64,000 bases of DNA from G025836975 sp040391135 (GCA_040391135.1 JBEBYL010000005.1:1-64000), one strand, 5' to 3'. Shown: positions 27,488 to 36,416, counted from the stretch's first letter. Made by a program: numbers and translations. Notes: generated from the letters alone by a model not told the origin.

Positions 27488-27842
27488 CGTATTTTCTATT
27501 TTCGGCTCAGGTGTTTGCTGGCTTCATGGTCTGTAGGCGTGTGGCTTTAGCTTGTACAACCGTTTATACAACCGGCGCAGCCGGTGGGCCGGGGCCGTGC
27601 TCGGATCGCTGCGCCCCTTCGGGGTCCCCTTGCAGCCGCTTTGCGCCGGGGTCGGGCGCGAACTCGCCACGAGGAGCAAGGCCGGTTCCCGCCACCCGGC
27701 ACGCGTCAGAGAATACCTTGCACAGAGCTTGTCCCATACCACACGGATCTTGAATCACCACTGGGTATCGCCCCGGCAGAACCAACAAGCACGTAAGCAC
27801 CCGAACCAAAAAGGCGCTAAGCGCCGCGCAAACCTGGCGTAA
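27488..27842. other. Non-coding stretch between argH and rlmD with several hairpins
   Basis: 355 bases with no frame that looks like a gene: short frames on both strands are Arg/Pro/Gly-rich and unlike the neighbours. It holds a direct repeat TACAACCG...TACAACCG (about 27555-27577), the hairpin ACCGGC-GCA-GCCGGT, CCCC-TTC-GGGG, and near its right end GGCGCT-A-AGCGCC. From memory it resembles dispersed intergenic sequence seen in related genomes, but I could not search for copies. Could be a decayed repeat or an RNA gene. Confidence 0.4.
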
Positions 27843-29156
27843 TCAGGCATCAAACACGGCTATCGATTCCACATGCCCGGTATGCGGGAACATGTTGATC
27901 ACCCCGGCGCTCAGCAGCTTGTAGCCCCCCTCGTGCACCAGGATGCCGGCATCGCGCGCCAGCGTGGCCGGACTGCAGGAAACGTAGACGATGCGCTGTG
28001 GCCTTTCCGCCGGCGCCAGCGCCGCCAGCGCCCGCGCCACCGATTCGGCGCCTTCGCGCGGCGGATCGATCAGCACGCGATCAAAACGCCCAAGATCACG
28101 CAGCCACTGCGCATCGACCTCGAACAGGTTCAGGGTGGCGAAACGGGTCTTGTCTTCCAGGCCATGCTGGCGGGCGGCTTCCATGGCTCTTTCGGTCAGC
28201 GCGGAGCTGCCTTCTATGCCCACCACACCGGCGGCGTGGACGGCCAAAGGCAGGGTGAAATTTCCCAATCCGCAGAACAGGTCGGCCACGCGGTCGGCGG
28301 GCTGCACATCCAGCAGGCCGATGGCCTTGGAAATCAGTGTGCGATTGATGGCGTGGTTGACCTGGGTGAAATCGGTCGGACGATAAGGCATGCGCAGGCC
28401 GAATTCGGGCAAGGCATAGGCCAGTGCGTCGGCATCGGCGGGATCCAGCGGATGCACCGTTTCCGGCCCCTTGGATTGCAGCCACCATGTCACATCGTGG
28501 CGGACGGCGAATTCCCTTAACAAGGCGATATCGGCGGGACTGAGCGCTTCCATGTGGCGCAGCAGCAAGGCCGTCGTCCTGTCGCCAACCGCCACTTCTA
28601 TCTGGGGAAACCGGTCGGGGCGCGAAAGCGAGCCGATCAGTTCGCGCAAAGGCAGCAGCATGCTGGAGACTTGCGGCGTCAACACCCGGCATTCCTTGAT
28701 GTCGGCCACATAGCTGCCGCGGCGCTCGCGAAAGCCCACCAGGGCTCCGCCCTTCTTCGCGACGTACCGTACCGACAAGCGGGCACGATAGCGGTAGCCA
28801 AAGGCCGGACCATGCAAAGGCGGCAGTATCATCGCGGGCTGGACCTTGCCGATATGCCCAAGCGCATCCTCCAGCACCCGCTGCTTCACCGCCACCTGTG
28901 CGGAAGGCTCCAGATGCTGCATGGCGCAGCCGCCGCATACTCCAAAATACGGACAGGGCGGCTCCACCCGCTGCGATGAAGGCTTGAGTATGCGCTCCAT
29001 CCTGGCTGTATCGAAGCTGGCCTTTTGCTTCACGACACGGGCAAGCACCTTTTCGCCCGGCAGCGCCCCTTCAACAAACACAACCTTGCCCTCGCGGCGC
29101 GCGATGCCGCGCGCCTCCAGGTCGAGAGACTCTATATCGAATACTTCAAGCGTCAT
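27843..29156 (-). CDS. rlmD: 23S rRNA (uracil(1939)-C5)-methyltransferase
   Basis: A 437-residue SAM-dependent enzyme making m5U1939 in 23S rRNA. A TRAM domain occupies the first 55 residues, an Fe-S cluster site is seen in CPYFGVCGGCAMQH, the SAM region in VADLFCGLGNFTLPLA, DPPREGAE follows, and the catalytic Cys lies in YVSCSPATLARD. The ATG at 29156 is preferred because TLEVFDIESLDLEARG is the TRAM start; the longer frame from 29225 adds basic residues that do not fit. In relatives rlmD follows rpoS; here a Spy-like gene precedes it. Confidence 0.93.
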   Translation of the reverse strand: MTLEVFDIESLDLEARGIARREGKVVFVEGALPGEKVLARVVKQKASFDTARMERILKPSSQRVEPPCPYFGVCGGCAMQHLEPSAQVAVKQRVLEDALGHIGKVQPAMILPPLHGPAFGYRYRARLSVRYVAKKGGALVGFRERRGSYVADIKECRVLTPQVSSMLLPLRELIGSLSRPDRFPQIEVAVGDRTTALLLRHMEALSPADIALLREFAVRHDVTWWLQSKGPETVHPLDPADADALAYALPEFGLRMPYRPTDFTQVNHAINRTLISKAIGLLDVQPADRVADLFCGLGNFTLPLAVHAAGVVGIEGSSALTERAMEAARQHGLEDKTRFATLNLFEVDAQWLRDLGRFDRVLIDPPREGAESVARALAALAPAERPQRIVYVSCSPATLARDAGILVHEGGYKLLSAGVINMFPHTGHVESIAVFDA

Positions 29157-29279
29157 TATCCGGAAATCCAAGAAAGCAGGCCCGAATTTTACCCGGATGC
29201 GCGCGCAGCGTCCTTTCCCCCGCACAGGCCGGATTGGGGCCTGTCACCCCATTACTGCGGGAGGGCTCGGAGCCGGCGC

Positions 29280-29305
29280 AAAAAAAACCGGCCGCAAGGC
29301 CGGTT
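29280..29305 (-). terminator. Rho-independent terminator after the Spy-like gene
   Basis: On the minus strand AACCGGCC, a TTGC loop and GGCCGGTT run into eight T residues, beginning 13 bases after the stop of the Spy-like gene. The stem and T tract make this the clearest intrinsic terminator in the window. Confidence 0.85.
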
Positions 29306-29317
29306 GAACGATGATGC

Positions 29318-29944
29318 TTATGAAGACGCCTTTTCAACGGCGGGTGCCGCCTGCTCGCGATGCTGCTTGCGCTTCTCGGCGCGTTTCGCGAATTTTTCGG
29401 CACGCTCGCTGAAATGGGCGGCCACTTTCTGCTGCTGCGAAGCATCGAGCGCATCCCAGACGGCCAGCCATTTTTCATCAATACCGCGGCGTTCCGCCTG
29501 GGCTCGCTCCTGCCCCTGCTCGGTCTGCTTCAAGGCCGCGCGAGGGTCGATCTTCCCGGCCTTGGCTTGCTCGGCCCTGGTCTTCATGGCCGACTTGAAT
29601 GCGGCGCGCCGTTCGGCACGCGCCTGTTTCTGACCGGCCTGTGCGGCTTCCAGCGCAGCGGTCTGTTTGTCGTTCAAGGCCAGTGATTGCACAAAATCCT
29701 TGCCCAGGGGGCCATAGCCGGGCACCCACATGGCCGCATCCCGTTGATGGCGATGCATAGACTTGTGATGCTTGCCCGCCTTGCCCATATGAGCGCTTGG
29801 CGCCGCGGTCGAACTTTCCTGCGCGGCGGCGGCACCCGTCGCGGCTGGGGCGGAACCGGCGGCCGCATAGGATGCGCCGCAAACAGCCAGGGCGGCGCTT
29901 ATGGCGGCCAGCTTCAGGGATACGGAGAGTTTCGAGGTTTGCAT
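29318..29944 (-). CDS. Exported Spy/CpxP-like protein with LTXXQ-type motifs
   Basis: A 208-residue protein with a signal peptide (KLAAISAALAVCGASYAAA) and an Ala/Ser-rich, His-rich linker (MGKAGKHHKSMHRHQRD). The remainder is predicted helical and rich in Ala, Lys, Arg, Glu and Gln, with LALNDKQTAALEAAQ and LDASQQQKVAAHF matching the LTXXQ-like repeats of Spy and CpxP periplasmic chaperones or envelope-stress sensors. The His cluster could bind metal. It has its own terminator and so is probably monocistronic. Assignment is by composition and motif only. Confidence 0.7.
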   Translation of the reverse strand: MQTSKLSVSLKLAAISAALAVCGASYAAAGSAPAATGAAAAQESSTAAPSAHMGKAGKHHKSMHRHQRDAAMWVPGYGPLGKDFVQSLALNDKQTAALEAAQAGQKQARAERRAAFKSAMKTRAEQAKAGKIDPRAALKQTEQGQERAQAERRGIDEKWLAVWDALDASQQQKVAAHFSERAEKFAKRAEKRKQHREQAAPAVEKASS

Positions 29945-30055
29945 GAGGGAAGATTCCTTTAAAACTGTTAGGAGCCTTCATTGTGCGGGCGAACCCGTTT
30001 CCAGCCTATTTCAGCGCAACCCGATTCTTTTCAGTCGGTTTCAGAACGTTTGGCG

Positions 30056-30844
30056 CTACTGGGCGGTATCGTCCCAGGCGGCCATGTATTCCTTCCAATG
30101 CGCATCGGGGCTGGCCTGCAGGGTATCGCGCACCAGTTGCACCTCGGCGTCGTAGGCAATGCGGTCCAGTTCGCCTTTCAGGTAGCGGAAGCGGCAATAC
30201 ACCAGCCAGGTGTTCACCACGTCTGTTTCGCAGTAGGCGCGCACCTCGTCGGCCTTGCCCTCGGACCAGGCTTTCCATACCTGGCTGCCGTCCATGCCCA
30301 GCTTGCCCGGAAAGCCGCAAAGCTTGGCAAGCTCGTCCAGCGGCGCATTGGCCCGGCCGTTGTACTTGGCCAGCAGGTCCATCAGATCGATATGGCGATT
30401 GTGATAGCGGCTAATGTAGTTGTTGTACTTGAAATCCCGGTCGTCTTCGCCGGTGTCCCAATAGCGCGGGGCCGGAACGGCGTGGATCAGGCTGCGGTAA
30501 TGCAGCACGGGCAGGTCGAAGCCCGACCCGTTCCAGCTGACCAGCCTGGGCGTATAGCGCTCTATGGTCTTGAAGAAACCCGCCAGCAGCGCGGCCTCGG
30601 GATCGTCGGCGCTGCCCAGCGTCTTGACCCGAAAGCCCTGGTCGTCGCGAAATACGCAGCCCACAACCGCCACCTTGTGCAAATGCAGCGGAAGGAAATC
30701 GTTGCCGTGCGATTCCCGCCGGGCAGTCAGCGCGGCTTCAATGACCTGGGTATCGGACAGGCCCGCATCCCATTGGGGATTCAGCCGGCGCAAGCCCTGC
30801 GCATCGGGTATGGTCTCCAGGTCAAAGACCAGCGTGGGCGTCAT
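30056..30844 (-). CDS. Predicted 3'-5' exonuclease related to DNA polymerase B exonuclease domain
   Basis: A 262-residue RNase H-fold exonuclease of the PolB-related exo2 type (COG3298). The DEDD motifs are visible: Asp and Glu in VFDLETIPDAQG at the N-terminus, SWNGSGFDLPVL in the middle, and the C-terminal Asp in RAYCETDVVNTWLVY. No polymerase domain is attached. Its ATG overlaps the nlpD stop by 4 bases (ATGA), so it belongs to the surE-pcm-nlpD operon. It occupies the position where rpoS is found in relatives. Substrate unknown. Confidence 0.82.
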   Translation of the reverse strand: MTPTLVFDLETIPDAQGLRRLNPQWDAGLSDTQVIEAALTARRESHGNDFLPLHLHKVAVVGCVFRDDQGFRVKTLGSADDPEAALLAGFFKTIERYTPRLVSWNGSGFDLPVLHYRSLIHAVPAPRYWDTGEDDRDFKYNNYISRYHNRHIDLMDLLAKYNGRANAPLDELAKLCGFPGKLGMDGSQVWKAWSEGKADEVRAYCETDVVNTWLVYCRFRYLKGELDRIAYDAEVQLVRDTLQASPDAHWKEYMAAWDDTAQ

Positions 30845-31623
30845 CGGGCGGGCAGATAGGACAAGGGGTTGACCGGCGTGCCCCGGCGGCGGATTTCAAA
30901 GTGCAGGCGCGGCGAACTGGTGTCGGTCTGGCCGATAGCGGCAATCTTTGCGCCCTTCTTGATCTGCTCCCCGGTTTTCACCAGCAGGGTCTGATTGTGG
31001 GCATAGGCGGTGATGAAGCCGTCGCTGTGTCCCAGCAGAATAAGGTTGCCCAGTCCGCGAACGCCGTTGCCGGCGTACATGACCTTGCCGTCGGCCGCCG
31101 CGAGCACCGGATCGCCGGTTGCGCCGGCGATATCGATGCCCTTGGTATTGGCGTTGAAGCTCTGGATGATTTTTCCGGTGGCGGGCCAGGACCAGTTGAT
31201 TACGTGAGCATCGCTGGCGCGGACATTGGTGGTCGGTTCGACCGGCTTGACCGGCGTGACGGGAACCGGCGTGGCGACCGCCGGCGCGGGCGCGGGTCCC
31301 GACGAATCCAGACGCAGCACCTGGCCGATGCGCAGTTGGCTGGGATCGCTGATGTTGTTCAGGCGGCTAAGCTCGGACACCTCGATATTGTTGGCCTGGG
31401 CGATTTTATAGAGCGTGTCGCCCGCCTTGACGACATAGGTGCCGCTGGCGGCCGGCGCAACGGCGCCGCCCGACATGTCGGTAACGGGCGCCTGCGTGGT
31501 CCTGGAGGCGCATCCAGCCAGAATGCTGGTCGCGATGACGGCGCCCAGCAACAAATACCGGGATGTGCGTTTAGGGTGTTCAAGTGTCAGAGTAGCGGTA
31601 GACCGAAACGTCCCTGCGTGCAT
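30841..31623 (-). CDS. nlpD: LysM and degenerate M23 domain lipoprotein, NlpD-like
   Basis: A 260-residue outer-membrane lipoprotein with lipobox LAGC (Cys at about 38), a LysM peptidoglycan-binding domain at about 62-106 (YVVKAGDTLYKIAQ) and a C-terminal M23 domain. The first zinc-ligand His of M23 is missing (TKGIDIAG where active enzymes have HxxxD), while RLHFEI is kept. Such degenerate domains activate cell-division amidases rather than cut peptidoglycan. The ATG at 31623 has GGAGAG upstream. It sits 17 bases after pcm and overlaps the exonuclease gene. Confidence 0.9.
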   Translation of the reverse strand: MHAGTFRSTATLTLEHPKRTSRYLLLGAVIATSILAGCASRTTQAPVTDMSGGAVAPAASGTYVVKAGDTLYKIAQANNIEVSELSRLNNISDPSQLRIGQVLRLDSSGPAPAPAVATPVPVTPVKPVEPTTNVRASDAHVINWSWPATGKIIQSFNANTKGIDIAGATGDPVLAAADGKVMYAGNGVRGLGNLILLGHSDGFITAYAHNQTLLVKTGEQIKKGAKIAAIGQTDTSSPRLHFEIRRRGTPVNPLSYLPAR

Positions 31624-31640
31624 GTGGCTCTCCTGAATGC

Positions 31641-32459
31641 TTAAGACTGGGTTCCTGGCCGGAGCGGGACAAAGCGGACCGATTCGAGCTCTTCGCGGTG
31701 CCATGTGGCCGCACCGGTACGCTCGATAAGAATCAGGCGCTGCGCCGTTGTCCCCTCCGGGGCGATCAAACGACCCCCAATGGCTAACTGTTCCAGCAAA
31801 GCCTGGGGAATTTTAATACCGGCCGCCGCGATGACAATGGCATCGAAAGGCGCTATTCCGGGCAATCCTGCCATGCCATCGCCAAAAGTCAGACGGACAC
31901 GGCCTATAAGCTTTTGCGCCCTGAGGTGCTCGCGCGCGAGCTCGTACAGTCCGCGTATACGCTCGACGGCGTGAACCTCCTTGATGAACTGGGCAAGCAC
32001 CGCCGCCTGATAGCCGCAGCCGGCGCCAACTTCCAGTACTTTAACCGGAACACGATTTTCGCACACGGCGGAAATCATGCGGGCCACGACCCAGGGCTGG
32101 GAAATGGTCTGGCTATGCCCGATGGGCAGGGCCGCGTCTTCGTAGGCCCGGCTGGCAAGGCCTTCGTCGACGAACATATGCCGCGGCACGGCCATCATGG
32201 CATCCAGGACTCGTTCGTCCTGAATGCCCTGGTTGCGCAGACGCTGGATCATCATGCCGCGCGAACGCTCGGAGTTCAAGCCCAAATTAACCGTTGTTGA
32301 TCTATGGTGTCCAACCAGCGGCGCATTGGACGCGGGGTTGCCCGGACCAAAAACACGGGTGTTGCTGTTGGCCGCCGAAACCCCGCCTCCGAGGCTGGAC
32401 CGGCCGAAGCGGTTGGTGGTGCCGCTGGCAAAAGGGAAAGGGGCTACCGGCTTGCGCAT
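31641..32459 (-). CDS. pcm: Protein-L-isoaspartate O-methyltransferase
   Basis: A 272-residue repair enzyme that methylates isoaspartyl residues of aged proteins. The core has MAVPRHMFVDEGLASRAYED, the GHSQTISQPWVVARM block and the SAM loop VLEVGAGCGYQAAVLA. About 65 N-terminal residues rich in Gly, Ser, Asn and Pro precede the core and are absent from E. coli Pcm; longer N-termini are known among betaproteobacteria. The start overlaps the end of surE by 16 bases, giving the operon order surE-pcm-nlpD. Confidence 0.92.
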   Translation of the reverse strand: MRKPVAPFPFASGTTNRFGRSSLGGGVSAANSNTRVFGPGNPASNAPLVGHHRSTTVNLGLNSERSRGMMIQRLRNQGIQDERVLDAMMAVPRHMFVDEGLASRAYEDAALPIGHSQTISQPWVVARMISAVCENRVPVKVLEVGAGCGYQAAVLAQFIKEVHAVERIRGLYELAREHLRAQKLIGRVRLTFGDGMAGLPGIAPFDAIVIAAAGIKIPQALLEQLAIGGRLIAPEGTTAQRLILIERTGAATWHREELESVRFVPLRPGTQS

Positions 32460-33202
32460 AGCGGCCCCGCCCAGTCCCTGACCTGGCTCAGTTGCTCGTG
32501 ATGGGTCAAGTCGAACCGCAAAGGGGTGATCGATACCGCATGCTGCTCTATGGCGCCGAAGTCGGTGTCCGGCGCGGAATCGGATACCCTGCCCACCGGG
32601 CCTATCCAGTACACCGGATCGCCATATGGCGTGCTGCTTTTGACGACAGGCTCGGAAGGATGCCGCTTGCCAAGCCGGGTGACACGCATTTCCTGTATGG
32701 TTTCAAACGGCACGGCCGGAATATTGACGTTCAGCAGGACCGGGCTGGCCAGCGGATTGAGCGTTTGCTGCTCGACGATGGTTCGCGCGATACGCGCGGC
32801 GGCATCGATATGCTGCCAGCCTTTTTCGGTCTGGGAGAAGGCGATGGCCGGTATCCCGAACAGATAGCCTTCGGTGGCGGCCGCGACCGTTCCCGAGTAC
32901 AGGGTGTCCTCGCCCATGTTGGCCCCGTTGTTGATGCCCGAAATCACCAGATCGGGACGGAAATCCAGCAAGCCGGTCAGGGCTATGTGCACGCAATCGG
33001 ATGGCGTCCCATTAACATAATAGAAACCGTTATTGGCCTGCCGCACCGACAGCGGACGATTCAGGGTAAGCGAATTCGATGAGCCGCTGCAGTTGGTTTC
33101 AGGGGCCACGACCGTGAGGTCGCCCAACCCCTTGACAGCCTGCACAAGGGCTTCCAGCCCTGGGGCGTTGTAGCCATCGTCGTTGGATACCAGTATGCGC
33201 AT
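32444..33202 (-). CDS. surE: 5'/3'-nucleotidase SurE
   Basis: A 252-residue metal-dependent nucleotidase acting on nucleoside monophosphates and short polyphosphate. The metal site is shown by MRILVSNDDGYNAPGL (DD motif), a Ser in APETNCSGSSNSLTLN, and the Asn in LVISGINNGANMGEDTLYSGTV. The ATG at 33202 fits the family N-terminus; the longer frame from 33304 does not. It is the first gene of surE-pcm-nlpD-exonuclease and is divergent from plsY. Confidence 0.94.
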   Translation of the reverse strand: MRILVSNDDGYNAPGLEALVQAVKGLGDLTVVAPETNCSGSSNSLTLNRPLSVRQANNGFYYVNGTPSDCVHIALTGLLDFRPDLVISGINNGANMGEDTLYSGTVAAATEGYLFGIPAIAFSQTEKGWQHIDAAARIARTIVEQQTLNPLASPVLLNVNIPAVPFETIQEMRVTRLGKRHPSEPVVKSSTPYGDPVYWIGPVGRVSDSAPDTDFGAIEQHAVSITPLRFDLTHHEQLSQVRDWAGPLCASR

Positions 33203-33251
33203 TGCCTTCCATGAAAATTCAACCGAACGTAGCGAATTGTACCCGGTCGTT

Positions 33252-33280
33252 TTGTTGTTTTGGGCGACACTGGGTAGAAT
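33252..33280 (+). promoter_or_regulatory. Probable sigma70 promoter of plsY
   Basis: A TTGTTG hexamer at 33252-33257 and a TAGAAT hexamer at 33275-33280 are separated by 17 bases, in the gap between divergent surE and plsY. Transcription would start about 25 bases before the plsY ATG. Confidence 0.5.
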
Positions 33281-33310
33281 CGCCGCACAAGCCATCGGAG
33301 TCATTGAATT

Positions 33311-33952
33311 ATGTCAGTTGCCACCTCTATCGTCGTGTCTTTGGGCCTGGTGCTCGGATCCTACTTGCTGGGTTCCGTGCCGTTTGCCGTCGTCGTCAGC
33401 CGGGCCATGGGCTTGGCGGACCCGCGCAGCTTCGGCTCAAGGAATCCCGGCGCCACCAACGTGTTGCGCACCGGCAACAAAACGGCCGCCGCACTGACGC
33501 TGCTGGGCGATGCCGCCAAGGGCTGGCTGGCTGTCTTCGCCGCCGCCTACCTGGCGCAACGCATGGGTCTGCCCACCGGCGTGGTGGCGGCATGCGCCGT
33601 GGCCGCCTTCCTGGGCCATGTCTATCCTGTGTTCCTGGGCTTCAAGGGCGGCAAGGGTGTCGCCACCGCCATGGGGGTGGTGCTGGCGGTGAATCCGTGG
33701 CTGGCCCTGGCAACCGTCGGCACCTGGCTGATCGTGGCCTATGCCTTCCGGTATTCATCCCTGGCATCCATCGTCGCCGCCATCTTCGCTCCGCTGTACT
33801 ACCTGCTGGGCGGCAACGTGGCATGGGAACTGGACAAGGCCATGGCCTTGGCGATAGTTGTCATATCGGTCGTACTGCTGTTCAGGCATCAAGCCAATAT
33901 CAGCCGCCTCATGAGGGGCAAGGAAAGCCGCATCGGCGCAAAGAAGCATTAA
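33311..33952 (+). CDS. plsY: Acyl-phosphate:glycerol-3-phosphate acyltransferase
   Basis: A 213-residue inner-membrane enzyme that makes lysophosphatidate from acyl-phosphate. PlsY motifs are present: GSYLLGSVPFA, the glycine-rich GSRNPGATNVLR, FLGHVYPVFLGFKGGKGVAT and the C-terminal RHQANISRLMRGKE. About five hydrophobic segments. It has its own promoter candidate and ends 19 bases before the convergent tsaD stop. Confidence 0.95.
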   Translation: MSVATSIVVSLGLVLGSYLLGSVPFAVVVSRAMGLADPRSFGSRNPGATNVLRTGNKTAAALTLLGDAAKGWLAVFAAAYLAQRMGLPTGVVAACAVAAFLGHVYPVFLGFKGGKGVATAMGVVLAVNPWLALATVGTWLIVAYAFRYSSLASIVAAIFAPLYYLLGGNVAWELDKAMALAIVVISVVLLFRHQANISRLMRGKESRIGAKKH

Positions 33953-33971
33953 GGCGTCCGTTTCGGCGTTG

Positions 33972-35024
33972 TCAGGTCCTGGCAGCCGGGGAGCAGGCAT
34001 CCTGCAAATCCCAGCGGGGCTTGACCGTAAAGGCATGGCTGGTGTCGTTCAAGTCGGCCAGGCCGGCATTTACGCGCTGCGCGCCCGCATAGGCGATCAT
34101 GGCGCCGTTGTCCGTGCACAGATCCAGCGGCGGAAAGAAGACCTCGCCGCCCAGCTTGGCCATGGCTTGCAGCAGCCGTTCGCGCAGATGCCGGTTGGCG
34201 CCCACCCCGCCGGCCACCACCAGGCGTTTCAAGCCGGTCTGTTTCATGGCCTTGATGGCCTTGGCCGCCAGCACATCGACAATCGCCGCCTCGGTGGATG
34301 CGGCCAGGTTGGCGCGCTGGCTTTCGGTGATCCCTCCCGGCGCTTTCTCTAGCGCCTTCAAGCGTGTCAGCACCGCCGTCTTCAGGCCGCTGAAGCTGAA
34401 ATCGAGATCGCGGCTGTGCAGCATGGGGCGCGGCAGGTCGAAGCCGGCGGGGTCGCCCGATTCGGCCAGCCGGGACAGGGCCGGACCGCCCGGATAACCC
34501 AGGCCCATGAGCTTGGCGGTTTTATCGAAGGCCTCGCCCGCCGCGTCGTCCAGCGTCTCGCCCAATAGCCGGTAATCGCCCACGCCGCCCACGCGCATGA
34601 TCTGGGTATGGCCGCCCGAAACCAGCAGGGCAACGAAAGGAAAATCGGGCTGCGGCGCAGCCAGCAGCGGCGACAGCAGATGCCCTTCAAGGTGATGGAT
34701 GGCGATGGCGGGCAGGCCGCGCGCCCAGGCGAAGGACTGGGCCACGCTGGCCCCGACCAGCAAGGCGCCCGCCAGGCCGGGACCGGCCGTATACGCCACG
34801 GCGTCGATCTGTTCAATGGCCAGGCCGGCCTTGTCCAGGACTTCGCGCGTCAGCGGAAGAATGCGCCGGATATGATCGCGCGACGCCAGTTCGGGCACGA
34901 CTCCGCCGTATTCCTGGTGCATGGCGATCTGGCTATGCAGGGCGTGGGCCAGCAAGCCCTTTTCAGTGCAGACCAGGGCCACGCCTGTTTCGTCGCAGGA
35001 ACTTTCAAAACCAATAATAATCAT
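33972..35024 (-). CDS. tsaD: tRNA N6-adenosine threonylcarbamoyltransferase
   Basis: A 350-residue ASKHA-fold enzyme that transfers threonylcarbamoyl to A37 of tRNAs reading ANN codons, working with TsaB and TsaE. Visible are IIIGFESSCDETGVAL, the metal-binding HHLEGHLLSPL, LVSGGHTQIM and GGVGANRHLRERL. Full length. It is convergent with plsY and divergent from the purine permease gene. TsaB and TsaE genes are not in the window. Confidence 0.96.
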   Translation of the reverse strand: MIIIGFESSCDETGVALVCTEKGLLAHALHSQIAMHQEYGGVVPELASRDHIRRILPLTREVLDKAGLAIEQIDAVAYTAGPGLAGALLVGASVAQSFAWARGLPAIAIHHLEGHLLSPLLAAPQPDFPFVALLVSGGHTQIMRVGGVGDYRLLGETLDDAAGEAFDKTAKLMGLGYPGGPALSRLAESGDPAGFDLPRPMLHSRDLDFSFSGLKTAVLTRLKALEKAPGGITESQRANLAASTEAAIVDVLAAKAIKAMKQTGLKRLVVAGGVGANRHLRERLLQAMAKLGGEVFFPPLDLCTDNGAMIAYAGAQRVNAGLADLNDTSHAFTVKPRWDLQDACSPAART

Positions 35025-35118
35025 GAGTGCTAGTTTACCGCCGGTAAACGGACTTAGAATTCAGGCTTCATTATCGTTTATCCGTCGAACTCGAACCATC
35101 ACTCTCCTGGGGAAGGAA

Positions 35119-36411
35119 ATGCTCGAACGATTATTCCAATTGCGCGAACACGGGACATCAGTCCGCAACGAAATCCTGGCAGGCATCACGACCTTTCTGA
35201 CGATGTCCTACATTATTTTCGTCAATCCGGAAATCCTGTCGAGCACGGGCATGGACAAGAGCGCCGTTTTCGTCGCCACCTGCCTGGCGGCGGCTCTCGG
35301 TACGCTGATCATGGCTTTCATGGCCAACTGGCCGATAGGCCTGGCGCCCGGCATGGGGCTGAACGCCTTCTTCGCCTTCACCGTCGTAGGCGCCATGGGC
35401 TATAGCTGGCAGCAGGCATTGGGCGCCGTGTTCATTTCGGGCGTGATCTTCGTGGCGCTGACCCTTACCGGCATCCGCTCCTGGCTGATCGCAGGCATAC
35501 CTCATTCGCTACGCTCGGCCATCGCCGCGGGCATAGGGCTCTTCCTGGCCATCATCGCGCTGGGCGGCTCCGGCATTGTGGTGGCCAACCCGGCCACCAA
35601 GGTGGCCCTGGGCGACCTGACATCCGCGCCCGCCCTGTTCGCGATACTGGGTTTCTTCATCATCGCCGCCCTGGACGCCTTGAAGGTCAGGGGCGCGATC
35701 CTGATCGGCATCCTGATCGTCACCGTCCTGTCCATGCTGACCGGCAATAGCCAGTTCTACGGCGTATTCTCGGTGCCGCCCAGCCTGGCGCCCACCTTTT
35801 TCCAACTGGACATCATGGGCGCCCTGCACACCGGCTTCATCCATGTCATCTTGGTGCTCGTTCTGGTCGAGGTCTTCGATGCCACCGGCACCATGATAGG
35901 CGTGGCCACCCGCGCCAATCTCATCCAGGAAGGCAAGCCGAATCGCCTGGGACGCGCCCTGCTGGCCGACAGCTCGGCCATCGTCGCCGGTTCCTTTCTG
36001 GGCACCAGCAGCACGACGGCCTATATCGAAAGCGCCGCCGGCGTGCAGGCGGGCGGACGCACCGGTCTGACCGCGCTGACCATAGCCGTGCTGTTCCTGC
36101 TGGCGTTGTTCCTGGCCCCGCTGGCCGGGTCGGTGCCGGCCTACGCCACCGCTCCGGCCCTGCTGTACGTGGCGGGATTGATGCTGCGCGAGATCACCCA
36201 GATCGACTGGAGCGACATCACCGAAGCCACCCCGGCCGCTCTGGCGGCGATGATCATGCCCTTCACTTATTCCATCGCCAACGGCCTGGCCTTCGGATTC
36301 ATCAGCTATGTCGTGCTGAAAGCCATCACCGGGAAGTTCCGCCATATCCATCCGGCCACGCTTCTGGTGGCCGTCCTGTTCGTGATCAAGTACGCCTTCT
36401 TTCCCGAATAG
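35119..36411 (+). CDS. NCS2-type guanine/hypoxanthine permease
   Basis: A 430-residue inner-membrane transporter of the AzgA/PbuG (GhxP) subfamily with about 12-14 hydrophobic segments. Family markers are VRNEILAGITTFLTMSYII at the N-terminus, GLAPGMGLNAFFAF, FDATGTMIGV and FLGTSSTTAYIESAAGV, which carries substrate-binding residues. The ATG at 35119 has GGAAGG upstream; the same frame extends back into tsaD but is unlikely to be used. Proton-driven purine base uptake is expected. An 82-bp tandem repeat follows directly. Confidence 0.9.
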   Translation: MLERLFQLREHGTSVRNEILAGITTFLTMSYIIFVNPEILSSTGMDKSAVFVATCLAAALGTLIMAFMANWPIGLAPGMGLNAFFAFTVVGAMGYSWQQALGAVFISGVIFVALTLTGIRSWLIAGIPHSLRSAIAAGIGLFLAIIALGGSGIVVANPATKVALGDLTSAPALFAILGFFIIAALDALKVRGAILIGILIVTVLSMLTGNSQFYGVFSVPPSLAPTFFQLDIMGALHTGFIHVILVLVLVEVFDATGTMIGVATRANLIQEGKPNRLGRALLADSSAIVAGSFLGTSSTTAYIESAAGVQAGGRTGLTALTIAVLFLLALFLAPLAGSVPAYATAPALLYVAGLMLREITQIDWSDITEATPAALAAMIMPFTYSIANGLAFGFISYVVLKAITGKFRHIHPATLLVAVLFVIKYAFFPE

Positions 36412-36416
36412 TGATG

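Noticed and set aside
27511..27842. Short frames on both strands in the gap after argH
   Set aside because: All are Arg/Pro/Gly-rich, mutually overlapping, without ribosome sites or family motifs; I treat the gap as non-coding.
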